A stretch of DNA of 12,293 bases. Source: an uncultured Peptoniphilus sp. (GTDB taxonomy: Bacteria > Bacillota > Clostridia > Tissierellales > Peptoniphilaceae). Each line of letters starts with the position of its first letter. The first letter of the stretch is position 1. The position numbers and the translations under genes are program-made. The DNA lies in contig CAMYEJ010000028.1 of NCBI GenBank assembly GCA_947254665.1, positions 1-12,293 on the forward strand, read 5' to 3'. Below, piece by piece: positions 7,302 to 12,293 of this stretch. Below the pieces are notes generated by a model. That model was not told where the DNA came from. It saw only the letters and a list, made by a program, of their open reading frames with translations, and ran no database searches.

Positions 7302-7330
7302 TTTAAAAATTTGATAATTTACAGTATAAT
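7302..7330 (+). promoter_or_regulatory. Promoter for the cysS leader and operon
   Basis: A perfect -10 TATAAT is at 7325-7330, with TTTAAA at 7302-7307 as -35 (17-nt spacer, 4 of 6 consensus). Transcription would start near 7337, just before the T-box Stem I. A second TATAAT at 7343-7348 pairs with TTTACA at 7318-7323 over a 19-nt spacer, but would cut off the 5' side of the leader. Confidence 0.55.
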
Positions 7331-7340
7331 AAATACATTG

Positions 7341-7494
7341 AGTATAATTGCGAAGATATAAGAGAAGGTATCGGAAGAAATTTTAAAGAGAAGAGACATT
7401 TGGTGAGAGTCTCGAATTTCGAAGATGCAGATGCGCTTGTTAGCAATATTTATTAGAATTTGAGTGGATCGTCTCTTAGGAGGCGATTTTTTTT
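7341..7494 (+). promoter_or_regulatory. T-box leader, tRNA-Cys specific, upstream of cysS
   Basis: The leader folds into a T-box Stem I. AAG (7353-7355) pairs with CTT (7436-7438) below the specifier loop. GTATC (7368-7372) pairs with GATGC (7424-7428), GAAATT (7377-7382) with AATTTC (7415-7420), and GAGAC (7393-7397) with GTCTC (7409-7413). An AGAG segment like the family's AG bulge precedes the distal helix, and the distal loop holds GGTG (7402-7405), the GNUG motif. The 3' side of the specifier loop reads AGA-TGC-G, giving TGC (7432-7434), a cysteine codon matching cysS. TGGA (7465-7468) can pair with UCCA, the 3' end expected for tRNA-Cys with discriminator U. A terminator follows. Stem II and the usual ACC half of the T-box sequence are missing, so the mechanism is reduced or damaged. 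The T-box family is established knowledge; this assignment is read from the sequence. Confidence 0.8.
7468..7494 (+). terminator. Regulated terminator of the cysS T-box
   Basis: ATCGTCTC (7468-7475) pairs over all 8 positions (one G-T wobble) with GAGGCGAT (7480-7487) around a TTAG loop. A run of eight T (7487-7494) follows, ending directly at the GGAGGT ribosome binding site of cysS. Confidence 0.88.
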
Positions 7495-7503
7495 GGAGGT
7501 AAC

Positions 7504-8889
7504 ATGAAACTTTACAATACGTTAAGTAGGTCCCTTGAAGAATTTGTCCCTGTAAAAGAAGGACAGGTGAATATGTACAACTGTGGTCCTACAGTTTATA
7601 ATTTCATTCACGTTGGAAATGCTAGACCCCTTGTAATTTTTGACACCTTGAGAAGATACTTTATCTACAAAGGTTACGACGTTAATTTCGTGGTTAACTT
7701 TACGGATATTGATGATAAAATAATTAATCGTGCCAATGAAGAACATGTTGATTTCACAGAAATAAGCGAAAGATATATAAAAGAGTTTAAAAAGGATGCC
7801 AATGGACTTCATCTCTACGACTACAAAACGATAAATCCTCGTGCAACTGAAATGATTAAAGAGATGATTGAATTTATAAAGACTTTGGAAGCTAAGGACG
7901 CTGCCTATGTGCTAGATGGGGACGTGTACTTCGACATAAAAAAGGCTAAGGACTACGGCAAACTTTCTAAGAAGAATATTGACGAACTTATGGCTGGTGC
8001 GAGAATCGGAGTTGCTGAAGGCAAGAGAAATCCTGGAGACTTTGTTCTTTGGAAGAAGAAAAAAGAGGGAGAACCTGCTTGGGAAAGTCCATGGTCAGAA
8101 GGAAGACCTGGATGGCACATCGAATGTTCTGTAATGGCTAAGACAATCCTAGGAGATACCATTGACATTCACTCCGGCGGAGAAGATTTACAATTTCCTC
8201 ACCACGAAAATGAAATCGCCCAATCAGAAACTGCAAACGGCAAGACTTTTGCAAACTACTGGCTTCACAACGGTATGATCAACGTGGATAACGAAAAGAT
8301 GAGTAAGTCAAAGGGCAACTTCTTCACAATTAGAGAAGTGTCAAAGGAATATGATCTTGAAGTCCTTAGATATTTTCTTTTAACTTGCCACTACAGATCA
8401 CCTATTAACTTCTCCCACGAAGTTATGGACCAATGCAAGGCGTCCCTTGAAAGGATGTACAATGCAAAGGAAAAATTGGAAAAACTAATTGAAAATGCAA
8501 ATTCAGGAAGTCTTGATGAAGAGGTTAAAGGGCTTGTGGATGCAGAAGTTAAATACTTCGAAGATGCAATGGAAGATGATATCAACACAGCCGATGCTCT
8601 AACTGCAATCTTTAATATCGTTAAGATCATAAATACAAAAGTTGATGACAGTTCAAAAGAAACTTTGAAATATGTAAGAGATAATCTAAACAAATTATCC
8701 AAGGTACTTGGAATTTTGGAAAGAAAAGAAGAAGGACTAAGCCCAGAAGAAGAAACTCTCTTTAATGAAAGACTTGAAGCTAGAAAGAACAAGGACTATA
8801 CAAAGTCTGACGAACTAAGGGACAAACTTCTTGCAATGGGAATAGAAGTTAAAGATAGTAGAGAAGGAACGACTTGGAAGAGAATTTAG
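7504..8889 (+). CDS. cysS: Cysteinyl-tRNA synthetase
   Basis: This class I synthetase charges tRNA-Cys with cysteine in the cytosol. The 461 residues match the family length. The HIGH-type motif is HVGN (36-39) and the KMSKS loop is intact (265-269, in NEKMSKSKGNFF). The four zinc ligands that select cysteine are present: Cys27 in MYNCGPTVY, Cys208 in GWHIECS, and His233 and Glu237 in FPHHENE. These line up within one residue with the E. coli positions. The start ATG at 7504 has GGAGGT at 7495-7500. The upstream T-box leader with a UGC specifier links expression to uncharged tRNA-Cys. The next gene begins 14 nt after the stop, so the leader probably controls the whole mrnC-thyX-rlmB-yacP string too. 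Confidence 0.97.
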   Translation: MKLYNTLSRSLEEFVPVKEGQVNMYNCGPTVYNFIHVGNARPLVIFDTLRRYFIYKGYDVNFVVNFTDIDDKIINRANEEHVDFTEISERYIKEFKKDANGLHLYDYKTINPRATEMIKEMIEFIKTLEAKDAAYVLDGDVYFDIKKAKDYGKLSKKNIDELMAGARIGVAEGKRNPGDFVLWKKKKEGEPAWESPWSEGRPGWHIECSVMAKTILGDTIDIHSGGEDLQFPHHENEIAQSETANGKTFANYWLHNGMINVDNEKMSKSKGNFFTIREVSKEYDLEVLRYFLLTCHYRSPINFSHEVMDQCKASLERMYNAKEKLEKLIENANSGSLDEEVKGLVDAEVKYFEDAMEDDINTADALTAIFNIVKIINTKVDDSSKETLKYVRDNLNKLSKVLGILERKEEGLSPEEETLFNERLEARKNKDYTKSDELRDKLLAMGIEVKDSREGTTWKRI

Positions 8890-8903
8890 GAGTATTTTTA
8901 AAG

Positions 8904-9290
8904 ATGGGTCAGGTTATGACCGAGCTTGAGGCGCGTAATTTGAACCCTCTTTCTCTCGCTTATATTGGAGATGCGGTGTACGAATTATTTATCAGGACCA
9001 TGATATTTAGAAATCTGTCACCTAACCAACTAAACAGAGAAGCGAAGAAGTATGTGGCTGCATATGCTCAGGCGGATTTCGCCGAAAAGATTATGGATAT
9101 CTTAAGTGAAGACGAAATATATTTCTTAAAGAGAGGAAGAAATAAGAAACAAAACACCATGGCTAAGAACCAATCCGTTGGGGATTATAAAATAGCTACG
9201 GGAGTTGAGACCCTCTTCGGGTACCTATATATAACGGGCAAACACGAGAGGATGGTCGAACTATTGGAAAGGGGATTAAATGAAGGTTGA
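8904..9290 (+). CDS. mrnC: Mini-ribonuclease III
   Basis: Mini-III is a dimeric RNase III-type nuclease without a double-strand RNA-binding domain. In Bacillus it trims the 23S rRNA precursor ends. The 128-residue product has the RNase III helix signature [13 protein letters not shown] with the metal-binding Asp23, and the second acidic site in [15 protein letters not shown] (Glu102). The length is normal, and the place directly after cysS is the conserved one. I chose ATG 8904, which follows AGGAG (8888-8892). An in-frame ATG at 8874 lies inside the end of cysS and would add ten unlikely residues. ATG 8916 is also possible. The last 11 nt overlap thyX. Confidence 0.92.
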   Translation: MGQVMTELEARNLNPLSLAYIGDAVYELFIRTMIFRNLSPNQLNREAKKYVAAYAQADFAEKIMDILSEDEIYFLKRGRNKKQNTMAKNQSVGDYKIATGVETLFGYLYITGKHERMVELLERGLNEG

Positions 9291-10041
9291 ACTTTTAGCA
9301 TATACAGAAAATCCAGAGCTGGTAGTGGCTCAATCTGCAAAACTGTGTTACTCACCAGTTGGAGTAGATGAAATCAGGGAAAAATTGGATGAAGAGTCCA
9401 CAGCAAAATTCGTAAAGATGCTTATGGGATTCTCGCACGCATCTCCACTGGAACATGTGAGCTTCACATTTGCGGTGGAAGGAGTATCGAGAACATTAAC
9501 CCATCAACTTGTTAGACATAGAATAGCATCCTATTCACAACAATCCCAAAGATATGTAAGGCTTGATAATTTTGAGTACATCATTCCGAAATCCATAGAA
9601 AAGAACGAAGAAGCGAAGAAAGTTTTCATCGAAGCTATGGAAAATGATAGAAAGGCATACTTAAAACTAACTGACCTACTAATAGAAGAGAACAAGAAAA
9701 AATACATGGCAGACGGAATAGAAGAAGAAAAGGCAAAGAAGATGGCGGAAAAAGAATCCATCGAAGATGCGAGATACGTCTTTCCAAACGCTTGTGAAAC
9801 CAAGATCGTAGTTACCATGAACGCAAGGACGCTGCTTCATTTCTTTGAACTTAGATGCTGCAAGAGAGCCCAATGGGAAATAAGAGAAATGGCAGAAGAG
9901 ATGCTAAAACTTGTAAAATCAGTAGCTCCAGTAATATTTAGTGAAGCAGGACCAAGCTGTGTAAGCGGACCTTGCCAAGAAGGCAAGATGAGCTGTGGAC
10001 GAGCAAAAGAAGTAAGAGAATATTTTTTAAATTTAAGGTGA
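9280..10041 (+). CDS. thyX: Flavin-dependent thymidylate synthase
   Basis: ThyX makes dTMP from dUMP using methylenetetrahydrofolate as carbon donor and reduced FAD, and does not need a separate dihydrofolate reductase step. The diagnostic motif RHRxxSxxxxSxR is present as [13 protein letters not shown] at 79-91, preceded by HASPLEH (53-59), another conserved substrate region. The 253 residues are within the family range. The C-terminal stretch [16 protein letters not shown] has three cysteines in a C-x5-C-x6-C arrangement. I recall this tail from clostridial ThyX, but its role is unknown. Translation starts inside mrnC (11-nt overlap), with the mrnC segment GGAAAGGGG as a likely ribosome binding site. 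Its place between mrnC and rlmB is common in clostridia, as I recall. No thyA is in the window. Confidence 0.95.
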   Translation: MKVELLAYTENPELVVAQSAKLCYSPVGVDEIREKLDEESTAKFVKMLMGFSHASPLEHVSFTFAVEGVSRTLTHQLVRHRIASYSQQSQRYVRLDNFEYIIPKSIEKNEEAKKVFIEAMENDRKAYLKLTDLLIEENKKKYMADGIEEEKAKKMAEKESIEDARYVFPNACETKIVVTMNARTLLHFFELRCCKRAQWEIREMAEEMLKLVKSVAPVIFSEAGPSCVSGPCQEGKMSCGRAKEVREYFLNLR

Positions 10042-10044
10042 AAA

Positions 10045-10764
10045 ATGTCATATATATACGGAAGAAACGCGATAATAGAAGCGCTAAAAAATAAAAAAGT
10101 GGACAAGATTTACGCTGCGCCGGGACTAAAAGGTTCCATTGGCAAGATCTACGCAATGGCAAAAGAACAAAAGATTGTCATAGTTGAAGCGGACAAGAAA
10201 AAATTAAAAGACATGGTGGGGGAAGTAAATCACCAAGGAGTGGTGGCACTATCCTCATCATTTGAATACTCACAAGTAGAAGATATAATCGCCTACGCAA
10301 AGAGTAAGGGAGAAAACATAAAACTCATCATGCTAGATGAAATAGAAGACCCATACAATTTCGGAGCCATAGCAAGAAGTGCAGAAGCCTTTGGATTTCA
10401 TGGAATAATAATACCGAAGAGAAGATCTGCACTAGTAAACGATGCAGTTTACAAATCTTCAGCAGGAGCAATAGAATCCATAAAAGTAGCAGTAGTAAAT
10501 AATCTAAGTCAAACCATATCAGAACTAAAAGAAAATTCCATCTGGGTCTACGGAGCAACCATGGAAGGAAATTCTATCTGTGACCAAGATTTAGTGGGAA
10601 ACATCTGCATAGTAATAGGAAACGAAGGAAAAGGACTCGGCCACGCAGTAGAAAAGAACTGCGACGAACTAATCTCCATACCTATGTTAGGAAGCATCAA
10701 CTCACTAAACGCATCAGTAGCCTGCGGAATAATTCTTTACGAAGTAACCAGACAGACGAAATGA
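10045..10764 (+). CDS. rlmB: SpoU-family 23S rRNA (guanosine-2'-O-)methyltransferase
   Basis: RlmB-type enzymes methylate the ribose of a guanosine in 23S rRNA domain V. The 239-residue protein has a short N-terminal substrate-binding domain (about 1-75, opening YIYGRNAIIEAL) and a SPOUT knot domain. SPOUT motif 1 is DPYNFGAIARSAEAFG (102-117, with Asn105 and Arg111), motif 2 is IGNEGKGL (191-198), and motif 3 is SLNASVACGI (220-229). The start is 3 nt after the thyX stop, with AAGGTG overlapping the thyX end. The end overlaps the next gene by 4 nt (ATGA). The methylation site is inferred from the family, since related TrmH-type proteins can modify tRNA. The cysS-mrnC context favours rRNA. 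Confidence 0.92.
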   Translation: MSYIYGRNAIIEALKNKKVDKIYAAPGLKGSIGKIYAMAKEQKIVIVEADKKKLKDMVGEVNHQGVVALSSSFEYSQVEDIIAYAKSKGENIKLIMLDEIEDPYNFGAIARSAEAFGFHGIIIPKRRSALVNDAVYKSSAGAIESIKVAVVNNLSQTISELKENSIWVYGATMEGNSICDQDLVGNICIVIGNEGKGLGHAVEKNCDELISIPMLGSINSLNASVACGIILYEVTRQTK

Positions 10765-11291
10765 TAAGAAGAAGGTACAAGAAGGGAGTCCACTACCTTT
10801 TTGTCGATGGATACAATATAATGAATCAGTTTTCCAATTTAAAAAATCTAATGGAGCTGGACTTGGAACAGGCAAGAGAAAAGACAATGGATATGATGGC
10901 AGAATTTGCAAGTTCCACAGGAGAATATGTAATCCTGGTATTCGATGGATACTTGGTTAAGAAATCTCCAGGGTCAAACTACATGCACAAGGGAATCGAA
11001 GTTGTCTTTACAAAAGAATTTGTAACAGCTGACCACTACATCGAAAGAGAGCTAGATAAAATAGGAAGACTAAGAGATGTAAGAGTAGCGACATCTGACA
11101 ATATAGAACAACAGATGATACTCTCAAGAGGAGGCATCCGTCTATCCGCAAGAGAATTAGAAGCAGAAATCATAAACGAAAGACTAAAGACGAAGAGACA
11201 CCAAAAGATGTTGAAACAGGAAAAACTAAACTCCATGGGAGATAATTTGGAAATACTTAAAAAATTAAAAGAAGATTATTTAGAGCGTTAA
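10761..11291 (+). CDS. yacP: NYN-domain nuclease, YacP/Rae1 family
   Basis: YacP (Rae1 in Bacillus subtilis) is a PIN-like NYN nuclease that enters the ribosome A site and cuts certain mRNAs during translation. The 176-residue protein shows the expected acidic residues: Asp16 in FVDGYNIMN, Asp62 in LVFDGY, Asp91 in TADHYIE, and Asp113 in ATSDNIEQQ, followed by LSRGG. The C-terminal third is basic and helical (KTKRHQKMLKQEK region). The start overlaps the rlmB stop as ATGA. The order rlmB-yacP is conserved in Firmicutes. The stop codon falls in the loop of the terminator that ends the operon. Nuclease activity is inferred from the family. Relatives have also been annotated as RNA-binding proteins of unknown function. 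Confidence 0.9.
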   Translation: MIRRRYKKGVHYLFVDGYNIMNQFSNLKNLMELDLEQAREKTMDMMAEFASSTGEYVILVFDGYLVKKSPGSNYMHKGIEVVFTKEFVTADHYIERELDKIGRLRDVRVATSDNIEQQMILSRGGIRLSARELEAEIINERLKTKRHQKMLKQEKLNSMGDNLEILKKLKEDYLER

Positions 11292-11307
11292 TTGCGCTCT
11301 TTTTTTG
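11282..11307 (+). terminator. Intrinsic terminator of the cysS operon
   Basis: AGAGCG (11282-11287) pairs with CGCTCT (11295-11300) over a 7-nt loop that contains the yacP stop codon (11289-11291). A T tract runs to 11307. Confidence 0.85.
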
Positions 11308-11356
11308 TTGTTTGGAAAATATTGTATATGTAGCGGAAGCAACCATGATGAAGATC

Positions 11357-11406
11357 GTCACCCTGAGCGAGGAAATTTATTTCCGAGTATAACCCGGTGG
11401 GGTCAA
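11357..11406 (+). repeat. GTCACCCTGAGCG repeat, copy A
   Basis: The copy runs from GTCACCCTGAGCGA, through a small internal palindrome GGAAATTTATTTCC, to GTATAACC-CGG-TGGGGTCAA. Upstream it has GATGAAGA, a feature shared with the inverted copy at 12121-12182, and GTAGCGGAAGC (11330-11340) stands 16 nt before. Copies A and F form one sub-family, marked by GATGAAGA on the left and GGTGGGGT on the right. Confidence 0.8.
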
Positions 11407-11422
11407 ACATAGATGATTTTCC

Positions 11423-11553
11423 GTAGCGGAACCTTCCAGGTTCCACAGCCGAAGGCTACTAAAAACTTCCCAAGTACAGTCACCCTGAGCGAAAGAGCGA
11501 AGGCTCTGGAGGCGAATGGGTATAACCTACGATGGTCAAGTCTGGGCAAATGA
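11423..11553 (+). repeat. Composite repeat, copy B (GTAGCGGAA hairpin plus GTCACCCTGAGCG unit)
   Basis: The left half is a hairpin: GTAGC (11423-11427) pairs with GCTAC (11455-11459), and inside it GGAACC (11428-11433) pairs with GGTTCC (11439-11444). After CTACTAAAAAC comes GTCACCCTGAGCGA (11479-11492), a variable GC-rich centre, GGGTATAACC, GGTCAAG and finally GCAAATGA (11546-11553). The same order of blocks is seen in copy C. Confidence 0.8.
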
Positions 11554-11562
11554 GTCATAACA

Positions 11563-11735
11563 AAAATAAAAGCTCCAAGACGATTCCGATTACAGAAACT
11601 CAAAAATTCTAAACCACGTCGACCTGCAAATTCGCAACTCGCTACGCTCAAACAGTGCGATTTGCAGACGGTCTCCTTAAGTTTGAATTTTACGAGTTTC
11701 TTCCAGACGGAATCTCTTTTGGAGCTTTTTATTTT
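11563..11735. repeat. Large 173-nt imperfect inverted repeat
   Basis: Nested matching blocks define one long hairpin: AAAATAAA/TTTATTTT-type ends, GCTCCAA (11572-11578) with TTGGAGC (11719-11725), ATTCCG (11583-11588) with CGGAAT (11708-11713), GAAACTC (11595-11601) with GAGTTTC (11694-11700), AAATTC (11604-11609) with GAATTT (11685-11690), and CTGCAAAT (11624-11631) with ATTTGCAG (11660-11667). The tip stem CGCA/TGCG encloses the loop CGCTACGCTCAAAC. The regular nesting suggests a MITE-like or REP-like element, not chance. No ORF within it is convincing. Confidence 0.88.
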
Positions 11736-11771
11736 ATGTAGATGTTCAACGCAGAAAAATATATAATCCAC

Positions 11772-11905
11772 GTAGCGGAAGCATTTTGCTACCACAGCCG
11801 GGCAGTCGAGTTCTACTTAGAAAAACCTTAAGAAACACAGTCACCCTGAGCGAACGCAGCGAGTCGAACGGGTATAACCTCCAAAGGTCAAGTCCTTGCA
11901 AATGA
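11772..11905 (+). repeat. Composite repeat, copy C
   Basis: GTAGCGGAA (11772-11780) with a GTAGC/GCTAC hairpin and CCACAGCCG (11792-11800) matches the left part of copy B. From 11801 it switches to the unit beginning GGCAGTCGAGTTCTAC, which also occurs alone at 11996 and 12239. The right end GTCAAGTC...GCAAATGA again agrees with copy B. The 92-nt part at 11801-11892 differs from copy D at only two positions. Confidence 0.85.
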
Positions 11906-11995
11906 AACACTTTTAAAAATAATAAAAAAGATAAAAAAATATCCTATACTTTTCTAACCCTATTCTTTCTCCTTCCAATCTTTTTTTACGAGTAT

Positions 11996-12087
11996 GGCAG
12001 TCGAGTTCTACTTAGAAAAACCTTAAGGAACACAGTCACCCTGAGCGAGCGCAGCGAGTCGAACGGGTATAACCTCCAAAGGTCAAG
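11996..12087 (+). repeat. 92-nt repeat unit, copy D
   Basis: This unit is 90/92 identical to 11801-11892 by direct reading. The two differences are A to G in CTTAAG(A/G)AACAC and A to G in GAGCGA(A/G)CGCAGC. Both ends are sharp: the upstream sequence (pyrimidine-rich, ending GAGTAT) is unlike that of copy C, and the two diverge again after GGTCAAGT. It contains GTCACCCTGAGCG (12035-12047) and GGGTATAACCT (12065-12075). Confidence 0.88.
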
Positions 12088-12120
12088 TTTAGGCAACTAC
12101 AATCACCCATACATAACCCC

Positions 12121-12182
12121 ACCAAGGTTATACCCATTCGACTGCGGGCTCCAGTAATCCTCCGCCCTCCGCTCAGGGTGAC
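12121..12182 (-). repeat. GTCACCCTGAGCG repeat, copy F (inverted)
   Basis: Read on the minus strand it runs from GTCACCCTGAGCGG, through a GC-rich variable centre and GCAGTCGAATGGG, to GGGTATAACCTTGGT. It faces copy D head-on, with the 13-bp ends (12035-12047 and 12170-12182) perfectly complementary. Its flanks (GATGAAGA, GGTGGGGT) match copy A. Confidence 0.85.
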
Positions 12183-12226
12183 CGTCTTCATCTAGGTTTT
12201 CCTTTTTATAACGTATGTAGGTGGTC

Positions 12227-12293
12227 GTCACCCTGAGAGGCAGTCGAGTTCTACTTAGAAAAACCTTAAGGAACACAGTCACCCTGAGCGAGC
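12227..12293 (+). repeat. Repeat copy E, cut by the window end
   Basis: A GTCACCCTGAG head (12227-12237) runs directly into GGCAGTCGAGTTCTAC (from 12239). The 55 nt from 12239 to the end match the first 55 nt of copy D with no differences that I can see. The rest lies outside the window. Confidence 0.82.

Larger units (their letters stand above)
11308..12293. other. Gene-free, repeat-dense region
   Basis: About 1 kb without a credible gene. The longest open frame (complement of 11403-11795) runs across repeat copies and the long inverted repeat, has no ribosome binding site I can support, and looks like no known protein. The space is filled with copies of a GTCACCCTGAGCG element in both orientations, GTAGCGGAA hairpins and one long palindrome. 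Between 11906 and 11995 lies simple A-rich then pyrimidine-rich sequence. No tRNA, transposase or CRISPR array is seen. Confidence 0.8.

Noticed and set aside
8874..8903. Earlier start for mrnC inside cysS
   Set aside because: It would add ten residues read from the end of cysS, without a ribosome binding site, while AGGAG precedes the ATG at 8904.
11403..11795. 130-residue minus-strand ORF in the repeat region
   Set aside because: It runs through repeat copies and the long palindrome, has no supported ribosome binding site and no recognisable domain, so it is a chance open frame.
11357..12293. CRISPR array
   Set aside because: The repeats are long, in both orientations, irregularly spaced and themselves variable in the middle. 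There are no unique spacers of constant length and no cas genes.

Overview
The window is AT-rich bacterial chromosome with short intergenic gaps, strong AGGAGG-type ribosome binding sites and Firmicutes gene orders (murB-rapZ-yvcK and cysS-mrnC-thyX-rlmB-yacP). Together with a CoA-ester (butanoyl) module, this suggests a low-GC anaerobic Firmicute of the Clostridia/Tissierellia kind. The genus cannot be fixed from the sequence.

Layout. (1) 1-3421: a possible operator/promoter region, then four plus-strand genes: a MaoC-type hydratase, thiolase, crotonase and (S)-3-hydroxybutyryl-CoA dehydrogenase, closed by a clear intrinsic terminator. Thiolase, Hbd and Crt carry acetyl-CoA to crotonyl-CoA. 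The last step (bcd/etfAB) is not in the window. (2) 3422-4533: a short CorA-like N-terminal fragment (+) and an unrecognised acidic protein (-). (3) 4534-7274: a symmetric divergent promoter-like dyad, then murB, rapZ and yvcK as overlapping reading frames ended by a terminator. The usual third partner, whiA, is absent. (4) 7302-11307: a promoter and a tRNA-Cys T-box leader, then cysS, mrnC, thyX, rlmB and a YacP/Rae1-type NYN nuclease, mostly overlapping and closed by a terminator. (5) 11308-12293: about 1 kb without a credible gene. It is packed with dispersed palindromic repeats around GTCACCCTGAGCG, GTAGCGGAA hairpins and one 173-nt imperfect inverted repeat.

The genes are mostly conserved housekeeping: cell wall precursor synthesis and its regulators, Cys-tRNA charging, rRNA processing and modification, and thymidylate synthesis. 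The least ordinary parts are the cysS T-box leader, which has a well-formed Stem I with a UGC specifier but no Stem II and seems to lack the ACC half of the antiterminator bulge, and the repeat-dense tail, where at least two repeat families are interleaved and a 92-nt unit with a sharp left edge occurs three times.
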